Positions 1-9,960 of a DNA stretch of 64,000 nucleotides are shown piece after piece. The notes below the pieces were generated by a model. It saw only the letters and a list, made by a program, of their open reading frames with translations. It did no database searches and was not told where the DNA came from. The position numbers and the translations under genes are program-made. Positions within the stretch are counted from its first letter, which is position 1. Each line of letters starts with the position of its first letter. The DNA lies in contig NW_026262701.1 of NCBI RefSeq assembly GCF_021869535.1, forward strand, positions 45,883,278 through 45,947,277, read 5' to 3'. The DNA is from Mytilus californianus (lineage: Eukaryota; Mollusca; Bivalvia; Mytilida; Mytilidae).

Positions 1-1104
1 AAATCTAAAAATAAACCGCTTACACAATTTCCCGCGGTGAATATACTTTTTCTCCGGTGAATATGCTTTTTTATTCAAAATGAGCTCTATGTAATTTTTC
101 TATTAGATTAAGTAAATTATTGAATAATCACAAATATTCATTGTTATTCAAGTTTCTGGTAATATCGATTTTACTATTTTAATCAACAGATATAATTATA
201 TTATATTTATTCAGATTCCAATGCCAGCAATTCGACTCTGCTTTCGATAAGTTAACATTTAACTTTGCTCTTGCCAAATGTTTGATGGCGAAAACGGTTT
301 GTCTTTTCTATTGTAGGTATTGAAGAAGTTTAGATAATACATGATGAGATTTATAGCTCCATGAAACTGCCATTCCACCTTTGGAATGGGATATACCGTC
401 CTTCTATAGATACTTTCTTTTTTATTTTGTCAATTCTGTTGCAAAGGCAGAATACTTTTATAAAATGTTGGTCAATAACAAATTAGATAAACTAAAGGCG
501 ATGCTTTCACTTCTAGAGAACCGTTTCTCATTTTGGATTTGTGTGGTAGTTCGAGATTGTTTGTGTTCTGTCGTGTTTGAAGTTTTGAATTTTCTATTAT
601 TATTTACATTTATGTGCTAAGCATTTGTCTTGCATAGTCCTTGCTCTATTTTGAATACTTATCCTGATATGGGTACCTTATATTTGCCTTAGACAGGTGT
701 ACTTGATAGAAGCCAACTAGCAAAACAAGACTAAATTTTTGTTCACTTTTATCCATTCCGATTTATATTTCACAAGGAACAAACTATTTTTAAAAGTTAA
801 ATATACGAGATAATTGTTCATATAAACACCTATTGTGTTGAATTTGATCAAATCGTTGAAACTGAAGAAGTCCATTTGTTTAGCAGAAATGTTTGTCTAT
901 AGGATTGTGTTACATCCTGGTCTATTATTATATACTTAACAGTAAAAACAAGTTAATTGTTACCGTATATCAATCAATTACAATTGTTCTGTTTCAGCCA
1001 TCTGTGAGTATTTTGATATCAGTCACGTTTGCTGAGGCTTTATCAAACCCATAATCTGTATTTATTATTAAGCTGAGGACAACCCACACTGTGCAAATTT
1101 TAAT

Positions 1105-1146
1105 GGGGGGAAAAGGGGGGGGGGTGTGGGGGGGGTGTTTGGGGGG
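1105..1146 (+). repeat. G-rich low-complexity run
   Basis: Four or more runs of at least five G separated by one to four bases, including one uninterrupted run of ten G. This could form a G-quadruplex and is a likely sequencing or assembly weak spot. Such a run is absent from the paralogous flanks near 13500 and 51600. Confidence 0.85.
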
Positions 1147-1441
1147 CCTGCCTGAATCCGCCGCTTATGTATTTTTTTTTGTTGAAATACATTGAAGCAG
1201 AAACTTAATATAGTAAAATGTTTCCAAATCGAAGCATAAAATCAACAACTTTTAAACTGTAAAATCGAGTTTACTTTACTTTTCATAATATTAATTAATA
1301 AACCGATTAAAAAAAGCATCGGTGATATGTAGATTTAACTTTGGTCCTCCATTCGTGCGCATTTGGGTTAATAAGTTTTCCGATAATGTAAATTTTTCAT
1401 ATTTCTGTGATAAGCCAACAATCATAGTTCACAACTGCAGC

Positions 1442-1447
1442 TTTATT
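1442..1447 (-). terminator. Candidate polyadenylation signal for receptor gene 1
   Basis: AATAAA on the minus strand about 230 bases past the stop codon, inside a block (AATAAAGCTGCAG) that recurs about 90 bases past the stop of the receptor at 47308. In the 14.2k pseudogene flank the same block carries a base change that destroys AATAAA. Position and conservation suggest a poly(A) signal; there is no transcript evidence. Confidence 0.45.
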
Positions 1448-1678
1448 GTGCAAAAATGAAACGATCAGACGTTTTATATATGATTTCGAAATCTATGATA
1501 CTTGCTTTGAATCAAGCAACGTAATGGTTCAAACGAACTATCAATTCGGGTACATGAATTAAAAATACATTTTCTTCAGTCCACTTGGTATATTCCATGT
1601 TGCCCACAATTCGTTGCGGACGGTTAGATTTAAAAAAAATCAATCCATAACAAACTTTTTTCATAAACACATTTGATA

Positions 1679-2866
1679 TTACACACGAATTCTTCCAATG
1701 CAAAAACAAGGATTAATGAACATGCGTTTCAATAATATTGCTGCATTATCGCGAAACTCCATGTCCATAAAAGCGTAAATTATAGGGTTTACTATATTAT
1801 TGATAATGAAGATATGGTATAGGAATGTCACAGCAGGTCTTTGCGAGGTGGAGAGATTTTCCCAAAAATCTTTGTAGATTCCATCAAGACACAGGACTAT
1901 CACCTTTGGTATATAACTAAGAATAAATACGGTAGTGATAATAAAAAACATAAACGTGAGTTTGTTGGTTATTCGACGATTGATTATTCTCCGTTTTCTG
2001 GATACAGCTGATTCCAAATTATTTGCTACAGGACGAATTATAATGCCCTGCTGTTCTACTGAGTCTGGCTTAGTTTCTGACATCTCAATATCATTACAAC
2101 CAATATCACGACAATTGTCGTCCTCATCAACTTTTTCGATTTCTTTTTTATCACCATTTATGTCGTTTTTGTGTATTTTTAAGCTACGAAACACCTTTTT
2201 TAGAATTCTGCCATAGAGGATAATAAGTAATGTTACCACGACAAAGACCAGCGTACCGGTACCAACGGAATATAAAGTACTGGTAAAAGCGTTTCCTTCT
2301 TTCAATCTTCCACACCTCATTCCCAAGGTTCCGTACTTAATGCTGTGGTATGGAATGGTACCATATACAAATGGTAACGTTAAAGATAAAAGCAATGATA
2401 TGATAATTGCCACAAACAATGCACATCTTTTAATAGAAATCGACATGGATGGTTTCAGAGGCATACATACTTTCATGTATCTCTGAATTGCAATTATAGA
2501 TAATATGAAAACTGACGTATAAGTAGTACTTGCAACAAAATACACGAGTGTCTTGCATAGAATGTTGTTTGAAAATGTCGTCTGATTGAAACACTGAAAT
2601 ATATAATGAACTCCAAGATATATTGTTGCTACCATATCAAAAAAAGCTAAAACTGGTATGAAATATCTTTCATCTGATGGCTTCTTCATCTGAAACGCAT
2701 AAACCAACAACACAAACACGTTTCCACATGTACCAAGTGCAAGATAAACGGAAAGTATGATAATATTTGGCAATAGGCTGTTTGTTATTTCCTCGTTCCA
2801 TTCTGATAAAGTTATATTATTGAGAATAGTGTTATTATTCATATTAATCTCTTTTTTCTCTGACAT
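1679..2866 (-). CDS. Class A (rhodopsin-like) GPCR, subtype A, gene 1
   Basis: Intact 395-residue single-exon receptor, a plasma-membrane protein expected to couple to heterotrimeric G proteins. Seven hydrophobic segments lie at about 33-58, 68-92, 101-128, 145-168, 196-219, 302-326 and 344-367. GN sits in TM1 (49), Asp77 in TM2, Cys104 at the top of TM3 pairs with Cys185 in ECL2, and NPIIY is at 360-364. The D/ERY motif is QRY (128-130), TM4 lacks the usual Trp, and TM6 reads SYIP rather than CWxP. N-glycosylation sequons occur at Asn11, Asn17 and Asn94. ICL3 is long (about 220-300), acidic then Arg/Lys-rich. The tail ends in CFC, a possible palmitoylation site. The start at 2866 is upstream of a second Met at residue 9; gene 3 also has an early Met before a MN start, so either is possible. 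Ligand unknown; peptide- or chemoreceptor-like is inference. Confidence 0.95.
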   Translation of the reverse strand: MSEKKEINMNNNTILNNITLSEWNEEITNSLLPNIIILSVYLALGTCGNVFVLLVYAFQMKKPSDERYFIPVLAFFDMVATIYLGVHYIFQCFNQTTFSNNILCKTLVYFVASTTYTSVFILSIIAIQRYMKVCMPLKPSMSISIKRCALFVAIIISLLLSLTLPFVYGTIPYHSIKYGTLGMRCGRLKEGNAFTSTLYSVGTGTLVFVVVTLLIILYGRILKKVFRSLKIHKNDINGDKKEIEKVDEDDNCRDIGCNDIEMSETKPDSVEQQGIIIRPVANNLESAVSRKRRIINRRITNKLTFMFFIITTVFILSYIPKVIVLCLDGIYKDFWENLSTSQRPAVTFLYHIFIINNIVNPIIYAFMDMEFRDNAAILLKRMFINPCFCIGRIRV

Positions 2867-3340
2867 TCAAAACACTTGTAATTAAAATCAAGACGTGTAA
2901 TGTATTAACTGTTTACTGATTTCTATGTTAACTAAAGTTAAAGTTTGTTTTTCGTAACACAATATCCAGGAAGTGTGTTCCTTTCTTAAAAGAATGCATT
3001 ATTAAAATATTCGTATCCGGTATTATCGTTTTGGCACAATGGAAAACCATTATTATAAAAGAATTTAAATAATCGGTTAAATATCATCACACATACACAA
3101 ACAACATAGCAAACAAAAAAGTTGTAACACTTTATCCTATTAATAAATGGAGATGGGAGTATACTTCAATGAGACAGCAACTCATCGACACTAAAATCCA
3201 AAAGACATCTACAGAATTATCATAATAATAGAACACACTAAAAATTATATCGGTAGTAAGCACAAATGCAACACACAATAATATCAAGTTAAATACAAAT
3301 TGCTTTAATGATTTCTCTGCATGTCCAGGTATATTTTTTT
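2867..3340. other. 5' flank of receptor gene 1
   Basis: No coding frame. Bases 2867 to about 3055 are almost identical to 15418-15600 upstream of the 14.2k pseudogene; similarity then continues at a lower level to about 3335 (matching 15600-15895). This is the presumed promoter or 5' UTR. Confidence 0.7.
2966..2974 (+). promoter_or_regulatory. Conserved upstream element CCAGGAAGT
   Basis: Lies 100 bases upstream of the first ATG of gene 1. Read on the gene strand it is ACTTCCTGG, an ETS-like core. The same block recurs 75-100 bases upstream of four other subtype A and C copies. Function inferred from conservation only. Confidence 0.4.
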
Positions 3341-3526
3341 ATAAGTTTTATTACTGAAAAAGGAATGAATGGTAACTACATCAAATATACTTACGCATAG
3401 TTTCATTGTAAGATAATTTCATTGCTAAGATAATGTGGTAGTGTTTTACACAGAGTAGATATATCATAACTCTCATGGGGGAAAATTGATACAAAGGAAA
3501 GACGCTTATCCAATATAAAACTAAGA

Positions 3527-3690
3527 ATATGTAGTATGATTGCCAATGAGACAACTCTCTACCAGAGACCAAATGAAGTAGAAGTTAACAACTATAGGTT
3601 ACGGCCTTCAACAATGAGCAAATCCTACCGCATAGTCAGCTATAAAAGGCCCAGAAATGACACGTGTAAAATAATTCAAAATGTAAATCC
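3527..3690 (+). repeat. Dispersed short element, family Rpt-1 (partial)
   Basis: Begins ATGTAGTATGATTGCCAATG and continues through the family's conserved GGCCTTCAACAATGAGCAAA and AGTCAGCTATAAAAGG blocks. Other copies in the window are at 6533, 28018, 29388, 34573, 52969, 56190 and 63653. The copy breaks off after about 165 bases. Recalled as an abundant Mytilus repeat; I do not assign a class. Confidence 0.8.
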
Positions 3691-3754
3691 CATTTAGACC
3701 CTCATGGTACATTATGCAATTTGAATTAACAAGTTTGTGATCCTTACACATAAC

Positions 3755-3870
3755 GTGTTCCGACAGAGTTATGAAGAAGAACGTCCGAAATCGACACTAC
3801 ATAAGTTTAACGGATACAACACGAATTGGTTGACCGATACGATATGTTTGTGTCTCAACTTACAACCAGA
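3755..3870 (+). pseudogene. Penelope-like RT fragment (C-terminal end)
   Basis: The translation keeps the pattern QSYEEER...TL.KF...N.LTD. This matches the C-terminal end of the longer reverse transcriptase copy at 24310-24449 (QSYEEERLKITLRKFYG). It is a short decayed remnant, repeated at 6761-6876 in tandem unit 2. Confidence 0.65.
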
Positions 3871-4189
3871 ATGTTTGTTGCGCTCGCACAACTTTAGATA
3901 CCAAAATAGTAGTCTGATCTGTAATTTTACCGATTGTGTCTTATTTACCATTATGACATTTTGACCAATTGTGGATTTGCATGGCGGTTGATGCATGCAT
4001 ATCAGTAGACGCTTACCCGTCGACCCATTTAATCGCGCTCACTTTTTGAGTTCATACAATTACTTCAGTTTTTGTTTATTACCTAGATTTGTTTCTCCAT
4101 AAGCGACTAATGAGTATTGGTAATCAACTGGTTCCTGAATTTATCTTCCATTTGATGACATTGCTTCATAAGACCCCAACATGATAGAT

Positions 4190-4248
4190 ATTTTGAACAA
4201 TCGAAGTATATATTTAGACGATATATTCTCCGTAAACAATTCAGAATT
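4190..4248 (+). pseudogene. Penelope-like RT fragment (motif C)
   Basis: The translation YLDDIFSVNNSEF matches RT motif C of the better-preserved copy (YIDDLLSLNNPYF at about 23970-24015). Only this motif survives; it runs directly into the palindrome that follows. A second copy lies at 7196-7254. Confidence 0.6.
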
Positions 4249-4253
4249 TTCTT

Positions 4254-4657
4254 TTGTATCAAAATTTTATTGTTATTGTCATGCTAAAGGTGATAAGAAT
4301 CAGACATCATTTGAATTAAAACATCTTATATTCAGTAAAATATATGTGAAATTGCAATACGTTGTAAATAAGTTTCCATGGGAGATAACCTAAAACATTA
4401 TTCTTTTGAATATAAAAGACTATTCGAAAGAAAAATTGATTATCTACCATGGAAACTTCCTAACAACGTATTGTAATTTCACACATATTTTACTGAAGGT
4501 AACATTTTTTAATTCAAATGATGTCTGATTCTTATGAAAATAGAAGACTTTTCGAAAGAAAAATTGCATGAAAGCTGAGTTTGGACATTTTTATAGCCAT
4601 TCAAAATTACTACCTATAACCTTTAGCATGACAATAACAATAAAATTTCTATACAAA
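4254..4657. repeat. Large imperfect palindrome, tandem unit 1
   Basis: The left arm (4254-4392) is the reverse complement of 4441-4533 plus 4621-4657. The loop is about 48 bases and the right arm carries an unpaired block of about 87 bases. A sub-block (TTCGAAAGAAAAATTG) occurs in both loop and bulge, so the bulge may be a duplicated piece. Copied intact in unit 2 at 7260-7663. A foldback-type insertion or inverted duplication. Confidence 0.85.
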
Positions 4658-4681
4658 CTGTTAGACTAATTTTTCATAATA

Positions 4682-4980
4682 ACATTGAAGTGGAATTAAA
4701 GTCTTATAGGATTGTAAGTATGCTTTATTTTATCACCTTGCACTTTCACGACTTGACTCAGGTTTTCTACAGCAGTTTGTTCAAGTTTCTTACCAGTTAA
4801 ACAGTTTGGTTTTTATTAAACAAATTGCAATTTGGTCAGAATTTTGAATAAGTTGCAATAGGCAATAGGTAGAGAGCAACACTAACAGTCAAGTCACAGT
4901 AGCATTGAAGTGAAATTAAAGTCTTATAGGATTGTAAGAATGCCTAATTTTATCACCTTGCACTTGCACGACTTGACTGT
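4682..4980 (+). repeat. Direct repeat pair, about 80 bases
   Basis: Bases 4682-4760 recur at 4900-4980 (GAATTAAAGTCTTATAGGAT ... CACGACTTGACT). Between them lies a roughly 105-base block (4790-4902) that recurs at 5795-5898. GACTTGACTGT at 4968 and ACAGTCAAGTC at 5879 are inverted, so the intervening block may have been mobilised as a unit. Confidence 0.7.
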
Positions 4981-4984
4981 GGTT

Positions 4985-5175
4985 TTGCTGCTCACAAGGA
5001 AGCTATTAAACCAAGAATTCCAAATGGTGAAGTTGAAATCATCCCTTCGTAAACTTTACGGACACCATCACGAGTTGGTTGACCGTTATGGAATAATCGT
5101 TTCACAGATGATATCGGATATGTTCCTTATGTCGTAACTACAATACCCTTCCCTTTTCACGAATGTGACCTACCG
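4985..5175 (+). pseudogene. Penelope-like RT C-terminus and proximal 3' tail
   Basis: An open frame ending at 5137 reads LTRKLLNQEF...LKSSLRKLYG..HELVDRYG..VSQM. This is the C-terminal end of the same reverse transcriptase family as 23374-24449, but a different subfamily. It continues with a tail (ACGAATGTGACCTACCGAAT) shared with 60690-60722 and 27600, which is then interrupted by an inserted Rpt-2 element. Confidence 0.65.
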
Positions 5176-5535
5176 AATATAAATTTAGAATGGAAATGGG
5201 GAATGTGTCAAAGAGACAACAACCCGACCATTGAGCAGACAACAGCCGAAGGCTACCAATGGGTCTTCAATGCAGCGAGAAACTCCCGCACCCGGAGGCG
5301 TCCTTCAACTGGCCCCTAAACAAAAACGTATACTAGTTCAGTGATAATGGACGTCATACTAAACTCCAAATTAAACACAAGAAACTAAAATTAAAAATGA
5401 TAAAAGACTAACAAAGGCCAGATGCTCCTAACTTGGGACAGGCGCAAAAATTCGGCGGGGTTAAACATGTTTTTTGAGATCTCAACCCTCCCCCTATACC
5501 TCTAGCCAATGTAGAAAAAACAAACGTACAATTTA
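5172..5535 (+). repeat. Dispersed element Rpt-2 inserted in a Penelope-like tail
   Basis: Contains the blocks GACAACAACCCGACCATTGA, GAAACTCCCGCACCCGGAGG and ACTTGGGACAGGCGC. It splits the tail: CCTACCGAAT lies before it and GGATTTGTAATAACATGAGC after it, whereas the 60.7k copy is uninterrupted there (an empty site). Other copies: 8178-8505 (tandem unit 2) and 55200-55465 (reverse). Confidence 0.8.
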
Positions 5536-5800
5536 CCGGATTTGTAATAACATGAGCAACACGACGGGTGCCACGTGTGGAACAGGATCTGCTCACCCTT
5601 CCGGAGCACCTGAGATCACCCCCAGTTTTTGGTGGGGTTCGTGTTGCTTAGTCTTGAGTTTTCTATGTTGTGTCATCTGTACTATTATTTGTCTGTTTGT
5701 CTTTTTATTTTTGGCCATGGCGTTGTCAGTTTGTTTTCGATCTATGAGTTTGACTGTCCCTCTGGTATCTTTCGTCCCTCTTTTGTTCAAATTTCTGACC
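5536..5800 (+). pseudogene. Distal 3' tail of a Penelope-like element
   Basis: A block starting near ATGAGCAACACGACGGGTGC and ending near CGTCCCTCTTTTGTTC that recurs at 8512-8776, 27655-27865 and 60745-60950. It has an open frame (5474-5806) with a hydrophobic stretch, but the frame is not kept in the 27.7k copy, so I treat it as non-coding element tail. Confidence 0.6.
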
Positions 5801-6346
5801 AGTTGAAGTTTTGTTTTATAAAACAAATCGCAATTTGGTCAGAATTTTGAATAAGTTGCAACAGGTGGAAACCAACACTTACAGTCAAGTCACAGTACTT
5901 TGAAAATCGCAAAATTAAGACGCCGTGAAGTGGGCTAGAAAGAGCTAAACGCGAAATAAAGTATCCGCGAAAAAAGTTGGGTTACAGCAGACGGAGGGAA
6001 AATTCTATTGAAATATAAAAGCTGTGATTTAAATTGATCATGTATTGTTAAAATCATCACGATTGCAATCAAGTGTTAACCTTGCTAACATTGAGGCAAT
6101 ACAGACATTGACCATTACGCAACATAAAAGATGGAGCATTCATAGAATGAGGCACATACCCTTCGAAAGTGTTTGCTATTATTAGCTTTATATTGACAAA
6201 TTATTTGTTTTATTTGCCCACTGTATGTTTTCTACAAATACAAATGAAACAAAAGTTGGTGCCGTAATTATTCAATGATTTCAATGATAATTTCTTTCAA
6301 TATACTTGTTAATCATCTGCATATATGCAGTAATGTTTATCGATTT

Positions 6347-9322
6347 ATAAGTTTTATTACTGAAAAAGGAATGAATGGTAACTACATCAAATATACTTAC
6401 GCATAGTTTCATTGTAAGATAATTTCATTGCTAAGATAATGTGGTAGTGTTTTACACAGAGTAGATATATCATAACTCTCATGGGGGAAAATTGATACAA
6501 AGGAAAGACGCTTATCCAATATAAAACTAAGAATATGTAGTATGATTGCCAATGAGACAACTCTCTACCAGAGACCAAATGAAGTAGAAGTTAACAACTA
6601 TAGGTTACGGCCTTCAACAATGAGCAAATCCTACCGCATAGTCAGCTATAAAAGGCCCAGAAATGACACGTGTAAAATAATTCAAAATGTAAATCCCATT
6701 TAGACCCTCATGGTACATTATGCAATTTGAATTAACAAGTTTGTGATCCTTACACATAACGTGTTCCGACAGAGTTATGAAGAAGAACGTCCGAAATCGA
6801 CACTACATAAGTTTAACGGATACAACACGAATTGGTTGACCGATACGATATGTTTGTGTCTCAACTTACAACCAGAATGTTTGTTGCGCTCGCACAACTT
6901 TAGATACCAAAATAGTAGTCTGATCTGTAATTTTACCGATTGTGTCTTATTTACCATTATGACATTTTGACCAATTGTGGATTTGCATGGCGGTTGATGC
7001 ATGCATATCAGTAGACGCTTACCCGTCGACCCATTTAATCGCGCTCACTTTTTGAGTTCATACGATTACTTCAGTTTTTGTTTATTACCTAGATTTGTTT
7101 CTCCATAAGCGACTAATGAGTATTGGTAATCAACTGGTTCCTGAATTTATCTTCCATTTGATGACATTGCTTCATAAGACCCCAACATGATAGATATTTT
7201 GAACAATCGAAGTATATATTTAGACGATATATTCTCCGTAAACAATTCAGAATTTTCTTTTGTATCAAAATTTTATTGTTATTGTCATGCTAAAGGTGAT
7301 AAGAATCAGACATCATTTGAATTAAAACATCTTATATTCAGTAAAATATATGTGAAATTGCAATACGTTGTAAATAAGTTTCCATGGGAGATAACCTAAA
7401 ACATTATTCTTTTGAATATAAAAGACTATTCGAAAGAAAAATTGATTATCTACCATGGAAACTTCCCAACAACGTATTGTAATTTCACACATATTTTACT
7501 GAAGGTAACATTTTTTAATTCAAATGATGTCTGATTCTTATGAAAATAGAAGACTTTTCGAAAGAAAAATTGCATGAAAGCTGAGTTTGGACATTTTTAT
7601 AGCCATTCAAAATTACTACCTATAACCTTTAGCATGACAATAACAATAAAATTTCTATACAAACTGTTAGACTAATTTTTCATAATAACATTGAAGTGGA
7701 ATTAAAGTCTTATAGGATTGTAAGTATGCTTTATTTTATCACCTTGCACTTTCACGACTTGACTCAGGGTTTCTACAGCAGTTTGTTCAAGTTTCTTACC
7801 AGTTAAACAGTTTGGTTTTTATTAAACAAATTGCAATTTGGTCAGAATTTTGAATAAGTTGCAATAGGCAATAGGTAGAGAGCAACACTAACAGTCAAGT
7901 CACAGTAGCATTGAAGTGAAATTAAAGTCTTATAGGATTGTAAGAATGCTTTATTTTATCACCTTGCACTTGCACGACTTGACTGTGGTTTTGCTGCTCA
8001 CAAGGAAGCTATTAAACCAAGAATTCCAAATGGTGAAGTTGAAATCATCCCTTCGTAAACTTTACGGACACCATCACGAGTTGGTTGACCGTTATGGAAT
8101 AACCGTTTCACAGATGATATCGGATATGTTCCTTATGTCGTAACTACAATACCCTTCCCTTTTCACGAATGTGACCTACCGAATATAAATTGAGAATGGA
8201 AATGGGGAATGTGTCAAAGAGACAACAACCCGACCATTGAGCAGACAACAGCCGAAGGCTACCAATGGGTCTTCAATGCAGCGAGAAACTCCCGCACCCG
8301 GAGGCGTCCCTCAACTGGCACCTAAACAAAAATGTATACTAGTTCAGTGATAATGGACGTCATATATTAAACACAAGAAACTAAAATTAAAAATGATAAA
8401 AGACTAACTTGGGACAGGCGCAAAAATTCGGCGGGGTTAAACATGTTTTTTGAGATCTCAACCCTCCCCCTATACCTCTAGCCAATGTAGAAAAAACAAA
8501 CGTACAATTTACCGGATTTGTAATAACATGAGCAACACGACGGGTGCCACGTGTGGAACAGGATCTGCTCACCCTTCCGGAGCACCTGAGATCACCCCCA
8601 GTTTTTGGTGGGGTTCGTGTTGCTTAGTCTTGAGTTTTCTATGTTGTGTCATCTGTACTATTATTTGTCTGTTTGTCTTTTTATTTTTGGCCATGGCGTT
8701 GTCAGTTTGTTTTCGATCTATGAGTTTGACTGTTCCTCTGGTATCTTTCGTCCCTCTTTTGTTCAAATTTCTGACCAGTTGAAGTTTTGTTTTATAAAAC
8801 AAATCGCAATTTGGTCAGAATTTTGAATAAGTTGCAACAGGTGGAAACCAACACTTACAGTCAAGTCACAGTACTTTGAAAATCGCAAAATTAAGTCGCC
8901 GTGAAGTGGGCTAGAAAGGGCTAAACGCGAAATAAAGTATCCGCGAAAAAAGTTGGGTTACAGCAGACGGAGGGAAAATTCTATTGAAATATAAAAGCTG
9001 TGATTTAAATTGATCATGTATTGTTAAAATCATCACGATTGCAATCAAGTGTTAACCTTGCTAACATTGAGGCAATACAGACATTGACCATTACGCAACA
9101 TAAAAGATGGAGCATTCATAGAATGAGGCACATACCCTTCGAAAGTGTTTGCTATTATTAGCTTTATATTGACAAATTATTTGTTTTATTTGCCCACTGT
9201 ATGTTTTCTACAAATACAAATGAAACAAAAGTTGGTGCCGTAATTATTCAATGATTTCAATGATAATTTCTTTCAATATACTTGTTAATCATCTGCATAT
9301 ATGCAGTAATGTTTATCGATTT
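6347..9322 (+). repeat. 3.0 kb direct tandem duplication, unit 2
   Basis: Second unit, 2976 bp. It matches unit 1 except for scattered substitutions and two gaps, one of about 10 bp and one of about 20 bp flanked by a CTAAC direct repeat (typical slippage deletion). It contains the same inner features: Rpt-1 at 6533-6696, RT fragments at 6761-6876 and 7196-7254, palindrome at 7260-7663, RT C-terminus at 7991-8178, Rpt-2 at 8178-8505, tail at 8512-8776. Beyond 9322 the sequence continues into the 3' flank of gene 2. Confidence 0.95.
7260..7663. repeat. Large imperfect palindrome, tandem unit 2
   Basis: Exact positional counterpart of 4254-4657 (offset 3006), with only isolated differences, for example one base at 7472 in the right arm. 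Confidence 0.85.
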
Positions 9323-9960
9323 ACTGTAATGATTGACAATCGGTGATTGGACCGGAAAGAGTATAATTAATTATGTAAATTTTTAAAATTCAATCTTTGA
9401 TTTGATTAATGATTTTTTTTAGCTCTTTATAAAATTACTTCACATCCTGTTTAGATGCTAATTTGAAAATAAATGACAAATTTGACAAATAAAATTTTCA
9501 CATAAATTCCCCTTCTTGTTTGTAATATATTGTAACATAATGATCTAATAAATATATCTGTAGATGTGAATAAGGTTTTTTTTATTCAAAATAAAAGAAA
9601 GGACATAGCACATTTTGAACCTAAAACGATAAAGTGTAGGTATGTGCTTCGTGAAATTCTATGTCTTTTAAATTATTATTGCATATCATCTTTAAATAGC
9701 ACCGTTATCTAATTCCTATAAATATGTTAAAAAAAGTGGTGCATAGGAATGTTTTTGAAAGAAGCTAAACTCTATTATATCTTGGGTTAATATTTAAATA
9801 TTAGAAGGGTAGAAATCTTTTTCAAAAACATTATTAAGAGATAATGACTTGATATATACACTGATTGGTCCTAGGTGTCCTTTCTTGTTTGAACAGATGG
9901 ACTGCTGAAATTAAAAGATTTAAAGACATACATTTGCGATAAACTTAGCGATGCATCAAT
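9323..9960. other. 3' flank of receptor gene 2
   Basis: No gene seen. Homologous to 22080-22586 on the 3' side of the 22.6k pseudogene (shared TTACTGTAATGATTGA and ATAATGATCTAATAA blocks), marking these two subtype B loci as duplicates. Confidence 0.7.

Larger units (their letters stand above)
1..1678. other. 3' flank of receptor gene 1, duplicated elsewhere in the window
   Basis: No gene is supported here. The stretch from about 185 to 1500 is a diverged copy of the 3' sides of other subtype A receptors (about 12740-14100, 17860-19400 and 50610-51900). Shared blocks include a TGATACTTTCTT-like block, a GAACAAAC...TTGAACTTGATC-like block near 780-860 and a CACTGCAG-CTTTATTG block near 1430-1447. 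Small open frames here are interrupted in the other copies, so they are probably chance. The region also contains a G-rich run, listed separately. Confidence 0.7.
3341..6346 (+). repeat. 3.0 kb direct tandem duplication, unit 1
   Basis: A 3006-bp unit immediately followed by a near-identical second unit at 6347. I saw only scattered single-base differences plus two small gaps (about 10 and 20 bp) in unit 2. The boundary shares a short TTTATA-type microhomology. The unit holds decayed Penelope-like fragments, dispersed repeats and a large palindrome, listed separately, and no gene. It fills the intergenic space between receptor genes 1 and 2. Confidence 0.95.

Noticed and set aside
381..620. 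79-residue frame with hydrophobic stretches
   Set aside because: Lies in a duplicated receptor 3' flank; the aligned sequence at 12760-13010 and 50850-51080 has stops and indels in this frame.
1512..1709. 65-residue minus-strand frame overlapping the receptor end
   Set aside because: Out-of-frame reading of the receptor tail and 3' flank; the same residues (NSCVISN) appear in gene 3 only because of its frameshift.
5474..5806. 110-residue frame with Cys- and hydrophobic-rich segment, repeated at 8450-8782
   Set aside because: The repeat at 8450 is only the tandem duplicate; the independent copies at 27.7k and 60.8k do not keep the frame over its length, and it overlaps Rpt-2. Treated as element tail.
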